Made by a program: the position numbers and the translations under genes. A DNA stretch of 64,000 nucleotides. Source: JALYYC01 sp963795805. Its GTDB lineage: Bacteria; Chloroflexota; Dormibacteria; CF-121. Below, one piece after another: positions 33,968 through 42,844 of this stretch. The DNA is taken from positions 1,116,001 through 1,180,000 of the forward strand of contig CAWCIV010000004.1 in NCBI GenBank assembly GCA_963795805.1, written 5' to 3'. The stretch's first letter is position 1. Every line of letters begins with the position of its first letter. The notes beneath the pieces were generated by a model. That model saw nothing but the letters and a program-made list of their open reading frames with translations. It had not been told where the DNA came from and made no database searches.

Positions 33968-34010
33968 GGAGGCCGTGCCCTGATCGAGAGGCCCGGCCTC
34001 TTTCCTTTTG
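33968..34010 (+). terminator. Rho-independent-type terminator after flotillin gene
   Basis: GAGGCCG (33969-33975) pairs with CGGCCTC (33994-34000), followed by TTTCCTTTT. It ends the plus-strand operon and lies directly before the stop of the convergent 56-residue gene. A shorter alternative stem, AGAGGCC with GGCCTCT, is nearly loopless and less likely. Confidence 0.65.
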
Positions 34011-34014
34011 CGAC

Positions 34015-34185
34015 CTAGCGCCAGAGTTTCCAGAAGGTCAGTCGCCCTTCAAGCCACTCGGTATGGCCATTGAGGAGTGCGCGGTCGTTCTGGGAGCGCG
34101 CCAGGATCAGGATGTTGCGGCGCTCGAGCAGGCGTTCGTAGGCGGCAACCAGAATCCTGGCATCGGCCGACTCGATTCGCACCAT
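34015..34185 (-). CDS. 56-residue protein of unknown function
   Basis: ATG to TAG encodes MVRIESADARILVAAYERLL followed by a basic, Leu/Trp-rich C-terminus ending LTFWKLWR. GGAGGGG lies five bases before the ATG, a strong ribosome site, and codon third positions are GC-rich as in neighbouring genes. The helical pattern suggests a small soluble protein. No family is recognised. Confidence 0.6.
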   Translation of the reverse strand: MVRIESADARILVAAYERLLERRNILILARSQNDRALLNGHTEWLEGRLTFWKLWR

Positions 34186-34403
34186 GATTCCCCTCCAAAG
34201 GAACGGTCGACTTCATGAGCTCGACGGCGCATGGCTGTATGCCAGGCACCTCAGAGGCTTAATCGAAGTCCCATCCCGCGTCGCGGGTGGAAGGGGCCGA
34301 AATCCGGGCCAGAGAGCGCAACTCTGCGCCCAAAACACTCGGTCGTCAATCCTCCGTTTAGATGAACCCGGGTTCGGGAGCCCGGAGCGCGTCCTAAGCG
34401 AAG
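34186..34403. other. Intergenic region, nothing recognised
   Basis: About 220 bases between the 56-residue gene and the XpaC-like gene stop. A short palindrome, CCCGCG-T-CGCGGG near 34280, is noted. It should hold the promoter of the 56-residue gene, but no convincing -35/-10 pair was found. Confidence 0.35.
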
Positions 34404-35018
34404 CTAGCTCTTGCCTGACGCCGGCGGCTCGAGCGATAGGGACGAACGGCCGAACCGCTCCTGGAGGAACCGCCCGTTGGCGAGCAGGCGGTCGGAGTCG
34501 TTGCGGTGCACGTCGTCGGCGACCTCGTTCATCTTCCCTTCGAGCAGGGTCAGCTGATCCAAGAGGACCTGTTTCGGTGTCTTACCGTTCTGGACGGGGT
34601 GGAGGGTCGCATACGCCTGTGGCAAGTTGAGATAGGCCTGGAGAGCCGTCGGCAGGTAGTCGGTGGCGGTGCGTTCGACCAGGAACAGCTCGGGCGAGCC
34701 CGGGGGTAGGGTGCCAGACCGAGGGAGGATCCCCACGATGATCTGCCGGATACTAAGCAGCTTCGCCATCACCTCTGGGGGCACCCGGCCGCTGACCGTA
34801 CGCATCTGGTTGTCTAGCGTCTTGCGGATATCGTTTGGGTCGAAGCCCATTTGAAGGTCGACCGCAGGCTTGCCCGGCGTCAGCACGGCGCCAACCAGGT
34901 ACAAACCGATGACGATCAACGGCCATTGCGCGCCGATGACATGTGTCAGAACCAGCGCCAGCCCGATCAGCGCCAGTCCGGAGCCGACAAGGTTCTTCCT
35001 GCTGTACAGGTACTTCAT
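34404..35018 (-). CDS. TelA-associated membrane protein (XpaC-like position)
   Basis: A 204-residue protein with two N-terminal hydrophobic helices (NLVGSGLALIGLALVLTHVI, WPLIVIGLYLVGAVL). The soluble helical domain includes RVPPEVMAKLLSIRQIIVGILP and TATDYLPTALQAYLNLPQAYA. In many bacteria a two-helix XpaC/5-bromo-4-chloroindolyl phosphate hydrolysis protein with this plan is encoded next to TelA. The name is based on layout and context rather than strong motifs. The start MKYLYSRKN is chosen because the upstream extension is not conserved-looking. It lies 22 bases downstream of telA. Confidence 0.7.
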   Translation of the reverse strand: MKYLYSRKNLVGSGLALIGLALVLTHVIGAQWPLIVIGLYLVGAVLTPGKPAVDLQMGFDPNDIRKTLDNQMRTVSGRVPPEVMAKLLSIRQIIVGILPRSGTLPPGSPELFLVERTATDYLPTALQAYLNLPQAYATLHPVQNGKTPKQVLLDQLTLLEGKMNEVADDVHRNDSDRLLANGRFLQERFGRSSLSLEPPASGKS

Positions 35019-35040
35019 GACCGGAGTCCGGGAGCTCGGC

Positions 35041-36294
35041 TCAGGTCCGCGACCCCGGGCCGAGGGCCAGCTCACCGCGGGACCCGCCAGCCGTCACCGC
35101 TTCGCTGGCGGGGGCGTTCCGCGCCCGCTCCAGATAGGACTGTGACCTGGCAACTTCACCGCTCAACGCGTCGATCGTCTTCTGCATACTGTCGAGCGCC
35201 TGCAGCTTGTAGGCGTCGATCATGTCCATCGTCGCGTAGACGTTGGCAAAAGCTGCCTGTAGCCTCTCGATGCTAACCGTTGCATTTGCGGCCTGTTCGT
35301 GAATCTGGCTTGACTGGTCTTTGAGCATCTGCGATGTCGACTCGATCAGGTTGCCGGTCGTTGTGTTCAAAGCCGTGATTTGGCTGAGCACCAAGCGCTG
35401 GTTGGTCAGTGCCTGGGCAACGATCACCGCCGTCCGCAGCGCTGAGACCGTGGTCGTTGTTGCCCGGTCGACGCCCTTGATCAGCTCCAGGTTGTTCTTA
35501 CGGACAAGTTCGAGGGCCAGGTAGCCCTGGACGTTGACCGCGAGCTGTGTGAGCAAGTCCTGCCGCTTCTGTCGGACGTAAAAGAGCACATCCTCGCGTA
35601 AGGCCTTCGCTCGCTCTGGATCTGTCTGACCGATCGTGTTGATCTGCGCCTCGAGTGCGGCGTCCAATTTGCCGGCGAGGTAGAGGTATTGTTCCAGGCG
35701 GCCCTTGAGGTCCCAGATGTTCACCTTTTCCTGCTCGATTGCGGCGTTGTCCCGCCGCAGCTCGTCCTGGCCATGATAAAGGGCGTTGATAATCGCGTTC
35801 AAGTGGGCCTGAGCCGACTGGTAGCGGCCGAAATAGTCCCGCAAACGGCTGCCGAAAGGGATGAGGCCGAACAGGTGCTTCGGATTCATGAGCCCCTGTT
35901 TTGACGGGTCCAGGTCCTCGACCGTCTGCCGCAGGTCGACCAGAGATTTGGACACGCTGGTTCCCTTGCTAAACGGCCCTGAGTCCATCGCCTTGACCGG
36001 CTTATCGAGTAGGCGGTTGGAAACGCTCGCCGACTGCCGGATTTCGTCGCTGCCCAGCGTATGTATGGCGTTTACTTTGTTGACGAAATCCTGCGAATGT
36101 GGGTCGAGCGCGGCAAGCGACTTGATGTAGTCGCCGACCATCGAGTCGATCTTGCTTGCAGTGCCCGAGTCAACCTTTACGATCGCCGCCGCGTCCTGCA
36201 CGGTGACGACTTGCACCGGCTGGGGGGGCACGAGGGTTAGCGAGGTGTTTGACGCCGAGGTGTCTGGCGTCGAGATTGGCCTGTCTATGCTCAC
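35041..36294 (-). CDS. Toxic anion resistance protein TelA family
   Basis: A 417-residue soluble, mostly helical protein with the TelA/KlaA pattern: FGLIPFGSRLRDYFGRYQSAQAHLNAII, NIWDLKGRLEQYLYLAGKLD, TDPERAKALREDVLFYVRQKRQDLLTQLAV. Relatives are linked to tellurite and antimicrobial tolerance and to envelope functions; the mechanism is unknown. GTG start with AGGAG seven bases upstream; an upstream in-frame ATG would add a non-conserved 52 residues. Operon with the two-helix membrane protein downstream. Confidence 0.9.
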   Translation of the reverse strand: MSIDRPISTPDTSASNTSLTLVPPQPVQVVTVQDAAAIVKVDSGTASKIDSMVGDYIKSLAALDPHSQDFVNKVNAIHTLGSDEIRQSASVSNRLLDKPVKAMDSGPFSKGTSVSKSLVDLRQTVEDLDPSKQGLMNPKHLFGLIPFGSRLRDYFGRYQSAQAHLNAIINALYHGQDELRRDNAAIEQEKVNIWDLKGRLEQYLYLAGKLDAALEAQINTIGQTDPERAKALREDVLFYVRQKRQDLLTQLAVNVQGYLALELVRKNNLELIKGVDRATTTTVSALRTAVIVAQALTNQRLVLSQITALNTTTGNLIESTSQMLKDQSSQIHEQAANATVSIERLQAAFANVYATMDMIDAYKLQALDSMQKTIDALSGEVARSQSYLERARNAPASEAVTAGGSRGELALGPGSRT

Positions 36295-36368
36295 AGTGGC
36301 GCTCCTTCCTGGTCCGTCTGAACTGAACCGGTCAATAGCCTCACTGAGGATATACCCGGGTCCAACCG

Positions 36369-36421
36369 GGCCAAACGAGGCCAAACGGCCGTATGGGCGC
36401 CCTACGGCAGATTCCGTATGA
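36369..36421 (+). promoter_or_regulatory. Pilin upstream region: tandem repeat and -10-like site
   Basis: GGCCAAACG occurs twice in tandem (36369-36377 and 36379-36387). TATGAT at 36416-36421 is a near-consensus -10 on the plus strand, about 65 bases before the pilin ATG. No -35 is clear, so the repeats may bind an activator. The telA promoter must also lie in this divergent region. Confidence 0.35.
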
Positions 36422-36485
36422 TGCTGCGCCGATTGGCCCAGTTCGCGCAATTCGGAGTGCTCGTTTGCATTGGTAGAGGTACCTA

Positions 36486-36707
36486 ATGGTTTTCGCCATT
36501 GCGCGTCACATCGCCGAGCGGGCCCAGATGCTCGCGTCTGTCGCCATTCGTCGTGCCGATGGCCAGAGCATGGTGGAGTACGCGTTGCTGCTGGTTCTCG
36601 TCGGCGTGATGGGGATCGTGGTCCTGGTCGTGATGGGCAACCAGGTTCACAACGTCTTCAATAACGTGTCGTGCATGTTGGGCACGATGGGCGGCTCCTG
36701 CCCCTAA
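36486..36707 (+). CDS. Flp-type IVb pilin
   Basis: A 73-residue pilin precursor. A basic leader (RHIAERAQ...IRRADG) is followed by GQSMVEYALLLVLVGVMGIVV, the Flp signature with the processed Gly and conserved Glu at +5. The C-terminus has two Cys (SCMLGTMGGSC) that could form a disulfide. Flp pilins are assembled by the Tad secretion machine, of which no gene is visible nearby. AGAGG lies before the ATG. Its stop overlaps that of the convergent glycosyltransferase gene. Confidence 0.87.
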   Translation: MVFAIARHIAERAQMLASVAIRRADGQSMVEYALLLVLVGVMGIVVLVVMGNQVHNVFNNVSCMLGTMGGSCP

Positions 36708-38191
36708 GCTGCGCGCTCGGTTCGCAGCGCACTGCGGATCGGCCTTGCCGGGACGCTCGAGGCCATCGGCGGGAGCTTCTTCAAGCTGAAGATCATCTCC
36801 GAGCTGCCCACATACTGGACGCTCTCGATCTCGAATCCCTTGCCCTGCAGGTAGATCGAGAGATTCTTCATGCTGTAGTGCGTGATGTGCTCGTCGGCGT
36901 ACCCGCCGGGTGAGAGCCGGGCATAGAGCCATTCCAGTGTGCGCCACTGCCATTTGTCGTAGTCGGGAGTTCCGAGGATCAGCCGCCCGCCGATTTTGAG
37001 CACGCGGCTCAGTTCGTCGATCGCTTTCTCCTCCGCGGGAATGTGCTCGATGACTTCCGAGCAGATGAGGCAATCGAAGCTGGCATCCGGGAAGGGGAGC
37101 GCGAAGATCGACGCGTGAACCAGCACATTGCCGAAACGGCGGGCGAAACGCAGCTTGTGCAACTGGATATCGAGGCCCGTCATTCCGGGGATCGAGGCCA
37201 GGATTCGACTTGATCCGCAGCCCACATCGAGGACGCGGCTGAAGCCCTGCGCCAATCCCGTGATCGTCCGGTGGCGGCCTCGCTGCCAGTAGCGCTGCAA
37301 CGGGATAGCACTGTCGAAGGCACGGGAATCGTAGTCGGCCGAGGCGATCGAGTTGCGCAGCCGCCACATGGCAAGGAATGTCTTCAGGTATGAGAGGGCG
37401 AAATGCCAGAGGCGGGCATGGCTCCGGCCGGAGATCCGCGCCTTGTACTTAAAGGGGACCTCGTGCACCTTGTAGCCGGCGGCCAGCGCCCGGATCAGGA
37501 TCTCTTCGAGGATGTCGAAGTCGGTCGCGGTCAGGTCGCGGTCGCGCAGCGCGGCGCGCTTGTAGAGGCGGAAGCCGCTGGAGAGGTCGTGTACCGGCAG
37601 CGAGAGGCCGCGTCGAAACGTGGTGTTCAAGAGCCGGCTGAGCAGCGATCGCCACAGCGGCATGTCCGCCTCGCCGCCGGCGACATACCGCGACGCGATG
37701 ATGACCTCGCCCTCCGTCCGCGCGGCCCAGAGGTCGGTCAGGACGGTTGCATCGTGCGAGCCGTCGGCGTCCTGGGTGAGGATGTACTCGCCGCGCGCCT
37801 GCTCGAAACCGGCCCGGTAGGCGCCACCGAAGCCGGAGAGTTTTTGGGTCACTAGCCGGACCCCGTGCTTGCGGACGACCTCCTGGGTTCCGTCGGTCGA
37901 GCCGCCGTCCACCACGATCACTTCGTGGCTGACCCCGAGCGCGGTGAGCGCGGCTTCCAGTGACGGAAGGATCTGCTCCAGGTTGACGGCCTCGTTTAGA
38001 GCGGGGACGACCACGCTCAAGGCGCACCCGGGCAGCGATCGGGCGGTGTTGGAGGGGATGATGAAGGACGGAATGCTATCCACCACCGGGTACTCGACGC
38101 TGCAAACCGGGCAACGGAGCCCCCGGACTCCCTCAGTTTGTAACGGACCGTGGCATTTTGGGCAAACAAAGCTCGCGGCGGCCTTCTCCAT
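36704..38191 (-). CDS. Zinc-ribbon / GT2 glycosyltransferase / SAM methyltransferase fusion
   Basis: A 495-residue protein in three parts. Residues about 9-40 form a Trm112-like zinc ribbon (CPKC...CPVC). Residues about 55-290 are a GT-A glycosyltransferase of the dolichyl-phosphate-mannose-synthase type (VVPALNEAVNLEQIL, VDGGSTDGTQEV, TQDADGSHD, SSGFRLYKR). Residues about 320-470 are a class I methyltransferase (VLDVGCGSSRIL, ICSEVIEHI, LGTPDYDKWQWRTLEW). The protein has no membrane helices. It probably builds a glycolipid or glycan at the cytoplasmic face, with the methyltransferase capping or modifying it. A GTG 21 bases upstream is an alternative start. Confidence 0.9.
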   Translation of the reverse strand: MEKAAASFVCPKCHGPLQTEGVRGLRCPVCSVEYPVVDSIPSFIIPSNTARSLPGCALSVVVPALNEAVNLEQILPSLEAALTALGVSHEVIVVDGGSTDGTQEVVRKHGVRLVTQKLSGFGGAYRAGFEQARGEYILTQDADGSHDATVLTDLWAARTEGEVIIASRYVAGGEADMPLWRSLLSRLLNTTFRRGLSLPVHDLSSGFRLYKRAALRDRDLTATDFDILEEILIRALAAGYKVHEVPFKYKARISGRSHARLWHFALSYLKTFLAMWRLRNSIASADYDSRAFDSAIPLQRYWQRGRHRTITGLAQGFSRVLDVGCGSSRILASIPGMTGLDIQLHKLRFARRFGNVLVHASIFALPFPDASFDCLICSEVIEHIPAEEKAIDELSRVLKIGGRLILGTPDYDKWQWRTLEWLYARLSPGGYADEHITHYSMKNLSIYLQGKGFEIESVQYVGSSEMIFSLKKLPPMASSVPARPIRSALRTERAA

Positions 38192-38254
38192 GCGCTCACG
38201 GATTGAACGCACGAAGCCGCGCGAGCTTGCCGTGAGCCAGGCCGGAGACCACGT

Positions 38255-39358
38255 ATGAGCCGATCCCGAATCGCCACCATCGACGTGGGCACCGGCACCC
38301 AGGACATCCTCGTCTTCGAGGCGGGAACCGTGATCGAAAACGCGGTCCAGCTGGTGATGCCGTCGCCCACCGTTCTGCTCGCCAACCGGGTTCGACAGGC
38401 GACCGCCGACGGCGCCGACCTCTTTCTCTCCGGCGTAACCATGGGGGGCGGCCCCGGGCACTGGGCGGTCGAGGCACACCTCAAGGCGGGCCACCGGGTG
38501 TTCGCCATGCCGGATGCCGCGCGGACGTTCGATGACGACCTGAGCCGGGTGGAGGCGATGGGGATTCGGGTGGTCGATGGCCCCGGCGCCGCCGGTGGCG
38601 CTCGCCAGATCGAGCTCCGCGACTTCTATCTCCCCGAACTGGTGGATGCGCTCCGGACCTTTGGGGTATCGACGGAATTCGACGCGGTCGCGGTCGCGGT
38701 TTTCGACCATGGGGCCGCGCCGCCCGGCTACAGCGACCGCCGCTTCCGGTTCGACTATCTTCGTGAGCAGGTCGAGCGCGGGACGGGGCTGGAAGGCTTC
38801 GGCTTCCTGGCTGGCGAGATCCCTGAGCGAATGACACGGATGCAGGCCGTCGCGAAGTCCTGGTCGGGTGATGCGCCCCTGTTCGTGATGGACACGGGCC
38901 CGGCAGCCGTCCTCGGGGCGCTGGACGATCGCCGCGTGGCGGCGGCCGACCCGGTGATGCTGGTCAACATCGGCAATTTCCACAGCGTCGCGTTTCTCCT
39001 CGAAGGGCGGCGTATCAGCGGGCTCTTCGAGCACCACACCGGCGAGCTGATGGCGTCTGAGCTCGAGGGCTACCTCGAGCGCCTGGCGGCAGGGACCCTA
39101 TCGAATGACGAGGTCTTCGCCGACATGGGCCACGGCGCCCTGGAGCTCGGAGCGCCGGCGCATCCGCCGGCCCTGACGGCCCTCACCGGACCCCGTCGTG
39201 GGCTGCTGAATGGCTCCGGCATGAAGCCATATCTGGCGGTGCCGCACGGCGACATGATGATGGCCGGATGCTTCGGGCTCCTGCGAGCGCTTGCGGCCCG
39301 CCGGGATGATCTCGCCGACGCGATCGTGGCCTCGCTCGATCAGGATCGCTCCGGTTGA
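38255..39358 (+). CDS. DUF1786 (ASKHA-like) protein
   Basis: A 367-residue soluble protein opening with IATIDVGTGTQDILVFE, a phosphate-loop-like sequence of the actin/sugar-kinase/Hsp70 superfamily. FVMDTGPAAVLGAL and MLVNIGNFHSVAFLLEGRRISGLFEHHTGE follow. This matches the uncharacterised DUF1786 family, known mainly from archaea and some Chloroflexota and often linked to anaerobic metabolism. Function unknown. It starts divergently from the glycosyltransferase fusion and lies 56 bases upstream of the MoxR gene. Confidence 0.82.
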   Translation: MSRSRIATIDVGTGTQDILVFEAGTVIENAVQLVMPSPTVLLANRVRQATADGADLFLSGVTMGGGPGHWAVEAHLKAGHRVFAMPDAARTFDDDLSRVEAMGIRVVDGPGAAGGARQIELRDFYLPELVDALRTFGVSTEFDAVAVAVFDHGAAPPGYSDRRFRFDYLREQVERGTGLEGFGFLAGEIPERMTRMQAVAKSWSGDAPLFVMDTGPAAVLGALDDRRVAAADPVMLVNIGNFHSVAFLLEGRRISGLFEHHTGELMASELEGYLERLAAGTLSNDEVFADMGHGALELGAPAHPPALTALTGPRRGLLNGSGMKPYLAVPHGDMMMAGCFGLLRALAARRDDLADAIVASLDQDRSG

Positions 39359-39414
39359 GCCGACGCTCGTAGAATCCAGTTCAGGCGTTATCCAGTTCCC
39401 AAGCGAGGTTTCTA

Positions 39415-40809
39415 TTGGATCATCCCAGCACGATCGCCGCACTACGTCAGAGCGAGTACCGGGTTCTCCCCGTCAAGGTGGAGATGCGGAAAAACCTGAT
39501 CAAGAAGATCAAGGCCGGCGAGCCATTGTTTCCCGGCATCATCGGCTATGACGCCTCCGTCATTCCGCAGCTCGAGAACGCGATCCTGTCGGGCCAGGAC
39601 ATCGTCTTCCTCGGCGAGCGCGGCCAGGCCAAGAGCCGGATCATCCGCTCGCTGGTCAACCTGCTCGACCAGCAGGTGCCGATCATCGACGGCTGCGAGA
39701 TCAATGACAGTCCGTACGCGCCGATCTGTCGTGCCTGTCGCGACCGGGTGGCGGCCGACGGGGACAAGGTCGCCGTCCGCTGGATCGGCCCGGACGAGCG
39801 CTACAGTGAGAAACTCGCTACGCCCGACACCTCGATCGCCGACCTGATCGGCGAGGTGGACCCGATCCGGATCGCCGAGGGCAAATACCTCGCCGACGAG
39901 CTGACGATCCACTTCGGCCTGGTGCCGCGCACCAACCGCGGGATCTTCGCCATCAACGAGTTGCCAGACCTGGCCGAGCGGATCCAGGTCGGCCTGCTCA
40001 ACCTGATCGAGGAGCGCGACGTCCAGATCCGTGGGTTCAAGCTCCGTCTGCCGATCGACGTCTACGTCGTGGCGAGCGCAAACCCGGAAGACTACACGAA
40101 CCGCGGTCGCATCATCACGCCGCTCAAGGACCGCTTCGGTGCCCAAATCCGGACTCACTACCCACGGACCGTTGAAGATGAGATGCGCATCGTCGATCAG
40201 GAGCGGACCGACTTCCAGGATCGCGAGCTGCCCGTCTTCATGCCCGATTTCATGAAGGAGATCGTCGCCGAGATCACCCAGCTGGCCCGGCGCAGCCCGA
40301 AGATCAACCAGCGCTCGGGCGTCAGCGTCCGGATCTCAATCAGCAACTATGAGAACCTCGCCTCCAACGCCAGCCGGCGGGCGCTGCGCACCGGCGAAAC
40401 CGAGGCGGTGCCGCGGATCAGCGATCTGCCCTCGGTCATCCCCTCCAGCGCCGGCAAGCTCGAGATGGAGACATGGGAAGAAGGTGACGACCAGACCGTG
40501 CTGGAAAAGATCATCAAGACGGCGGTGCTGAACGTCTTCCGGCGGCACTTCGAGGCGAACCAGTTCACCGAGCTCGTCCAGCGCTTCGACGCCGGATTGA
40601 CATTCGAGGTATCAGAGGGCCAGCCGGCGCAACGGTATTCCGGCATGCTGCGCGAGCTACCCGGCATGGAGAAGGCGCTCAAGAGTCTCGGCCTGGAGAA
40701 ACGCCCGGCGCTGGCCGCCTCCGGGGTGGAGTTCGTCCTCGAGGGCCTGCATCTCAGCAAACGGATCAACAAGACGGACCTGGACGGCGCCTCCGTCTAC
40801 GCCGGGTGA
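39415..40809 (+). CDS. MoxR/ChlI-type AAA+ ATPase
   Basis: A 464-residue AAA+ ATPase. Walker A is FLGERGQAKSRI (residues about 66-76), the sensor-type AINELPDLAERIQVGLLNLIEERDVQIRG is characteristic of the Mg-chelatase/MoxR clade, and VVASANPEDYTNRG contains sensor 1. A Cys trio (C94, C105, C108: GCEIND...PICRACRD) between Walker A and B may bind zinc, unusual for MoxR. With the VWA protein that overlaps its stop by four bases, it probably forms a chaperone-like complex for maturing a protein or inserting a metal. TTG start. Confidence 0.9.
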   Translation: MDHPSTIAALRQSEYRVLPVKVEMRKNLIKKIKAGEPLFPGIIGYDASVIPQLENAILSGQDIVFLGERGQAKSRIIRSLVNLLDQQVPIIDGCEINDSPYAPICRACRDRVAADGDKVAVRWIGPDERYSEKLATPDTSIADLIGEVDPIRIAEGKYLADELTIHFGLVPRTNRGIFAINELPDLAERIQVGLLNLIEERDVQIRGFKLRLPIDVYVVASANPEDYTNRGRIITPLKDRFGAQIRTHYPRTVEDEMRIVDQERTDFQDRELPVFMPDFMKEIVAEITQLARRSPKINQRSGVSVRISISNYENLASNASRRALRTGETEAVPRISDLPSVIPSSAGKLEMETWEEGDDQTVLEKIIKTAVLNVFRRHFEANQFTELVQRFDAGLTFEVSEGQPAQRYSGMLRELPGMEKALKSLGLEKRPALAASGVEFVLEGLHLSKRINKTDLDGASVYAG

Positions 40810-42794
40810 TCAACCGACCGACTCGCTACGAGCGCTGGGACGGGTCGCAGGAACCGTTCGGCCGCGATGCCGAGGATCTGTTCGACCGCCTTGCCGAGGA
40901 TCTCTTCCAGGGCGGGGACTTCGATTATGCGCTCCACCGGCTGATGAGCCGTGGCTGGCGCGACCAGCGCGGCAAGCGTCTGCCGGGCTTCGAGGAGATG
41001 TTGGAGCGGCTAAAGCAGAAGCGTCAGCAGCAGCTCAAGCGATACAACCTCAGCGATGTCTTCGGCGACATCCGCGAGCGCCTGAACGACATCCTCCGGC
41101 GTGAGCGGCAGGGCATCAACGACCGTCTCGAGCAGGCACCGGAGGCGGCCAAGCGCGTGTTGCAAAAGATCACGAAGAAGAAATTGCAGGAGCTGGACGA
41201 GCTGCCCGAGGACGTCGGCGGCATGATCCGCGAACTCAACGACTACGAGTTCATGGACGAGGGCGCCTCGCAAGCGTTCCAAAAGCTTGTGGAAGAGCTC
41301 AAGGAGCAGGTCTCGAAGACCTACTTCAAGAACATGACCAGGACGATGCAGCAGATGCGCCCCGAGCATCTCGATGAGATCAAGGCGATGATGAAAGGGC
41401 TCAACGAGATGCTGCGCGACCGGCTCGAGGGGAGGCCGCCGAAGTTCGAGCAGTTCATGCAGCGCTTCGGCCATTTCTTCGGCCCCAATCCACCGAAAAC
41501 GCTTGACGAGCTGATCCGGCACCTGGAGAAGCAGATGGCGCAGATGGAATCGCTGATGCAGTCGCTCTCACCGGAGGCGCGCCAGCAGATGCAGGAGTTG
41601 ATCGCCTCGACTCTCAACGATCCCGAGCTGCAGGAACAGATGGCGGAGCTGGCCATGCAGCTGGAGCTCCTCTCGCCCCGCCAATCGATGGGCAATCGCT
41701 ACGCCTTTTATGGCTCCGAATCGCTGCCGCTAGAGGAAGCGATGGGCCTGATGGAGCGGCTGCAGGGAATCGAGGACCTCGAGTCGGCGTTACGCGAGGG
41801 CTACCAGGGACGCCAGTTGACGCCGGAGCAGTCGGCGCAGCTGCAGCAGTTGCTCGGGCCTGACGCCCGCCAGGCCGCCGACCAGATGAGCGAGCTGGCT
41901 GCGCAGCTGGAAAAGAAGGGCTACGTGCAGAAAGGCAAGCGCGGCATGGAGCTCACGCCGCGGGGCATGCGGCGCATCGGCCAGAAGGCACTGAAGGACC
42001 TCTACGCGCGCTTGAAGCGGGATCGCTTCGGCGACCACCCGATCAGCGTTCGCGGCCTTGGGTCGGAGCGGTCTGATGACACCAAGGTCTACGAGTTCGG
42101 CGACGCCTTCACGCTGCACGTCGAGCGCACGCTGATGAACGCGCTACGGCGAGACGCCACACCGCCGTTGCAGCTGAAGACCGACGACTTCGAGGTCTAT
42201 CGATCGGAATTCAGCACCCAGTCGGCGACCGTGCTGATGATCGACATGAGCCGGTCCATGCCGCTGCGTGGCTACTTTTATGCCGCCAAGAAGGTGGCGC
42301 TCGCGCTTGACGCCCTGATTCGCAGCCAGTTCCCCCGGGACTACCTGCAGGTGATCGCCTTCAGCGACTACGCCCGCCCAGTCAAACCGAGCCAGCTGGC
42401 GGAGCTGACCTACAACGAGTCGATCTACGGAACCAACATGCAGCATGGGCTGATGCTGGCGCGCCAGTTCCTGAACAAGCACAAAGCTGGCAACAAGCAG
42501 GTGATCATCGTCACCGACGGCGAGCCCACCGCCCACATGGAGGGCCAGCAGGCGGTCTTCTTCTACCCGCCCCTGCCTGAGACGTTCCAGAAGACGCTGC
42601 TCGAGGTGCAGCGCTGCACCCGCGAGCACATCGTGATCAACACCTTCATGCTCGACAACGACTACCACCTGGTCTCGTTCGTCAAGCAGATGACCCGGAT
42701 GAACGGCGGCCGCGCCTTCTTTAGCAATGCCGACAGCCTGGGCGACTACGTCCTCCTCGACTACGTCGACCGCAAACGCAAGAGCGCCCGCTGA
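40806..42794 (+). CDS. VWA-domain protein, partner of the MoxR ATPase
   Basis: A 662-residue protein. The first two-thirds is helical and charged, with Met/Gln-rich coiled-coil stretches. The C-terminal von Willebrand A domain has the MIDAS motif DMSRSM beginning at about Asp480, plus IVTDGEPT. Such proteins pair with MoxR ATPases in the way ChlD pairs with ChlI. The GTG start overlaps the MoxR stop as GTGA, so the two are translationally coupled. No Mg-chelatase H subunit or bacteriochlorophyll gene is present, so the substrate is something else. Confidence 0.92.
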   Translation: MINRPTRYERWDGSQEPFGRDAEDLFDRLAEDLFQGGDFDYALHRLMSRGWRDQRGKRLPGFEEMLERLKQKRQQQLKRYNLSDVFGDIRERLNDILRRERQGINDRLEQAPEAAKRVLQKITKKKLQELDELPEDVGGMIRELNDYEFMDEGASQAFQKLVEELKEQVSKTYFKNMTRTMQQMRPEHLDEIKAMMKGLNEMLRDRLEGRPPKFEQFMQRFGHFFGPNPPKTLDELIRHLEKQMAQMESLMQSLSPEARQQMQELIASTLNDPELQEQMAELAMQLELLSPRQSMGNRYAFYGSESLPLEEAMGLMERLQGIEDLESALREGYQGRQLTPEQSAQLQQLLGPDARQAADQMSELAAQLEKKGYVQKGKRGMELTPRGMRRIGQKALKDLYARLKRDRFGDHPISVRGLGSERSDDTKVYEFGDAFTLHVERTLMNALRRDATPPLQLKTDDFEVYRSEFSTQSATVLMIDMSRSMPLRGYFYAAKKVALALDALIRSQFPRDYLQVIAFSDYARPVKPSQLAELTYNESIYGTNMQHGLMLARQFLNKHKAGNKQVIIVTDGEPTAHMEGQQAVFFYPPLPETFQKTLLEVQRCTREHIVINTFMLDNDYHLVSFVKQMTRMNGGRAFFSNADSLGDYVLLDYVDRKRKSAR

Positions 42795-42844
42795 TGCGAA
42801 GTCATGCCGGCATTGCGCGACCGGTGCCCGCTCCCCGCTAGGAG

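Noticed and set aside
38192..39037. Upstream extension of the glycosyltransferase fusion frame
   Set aside because: It reads through the DUF1786 gene on the other strand and has no homology-like sequence. The protein starts at the zinc ribbon near 38191.
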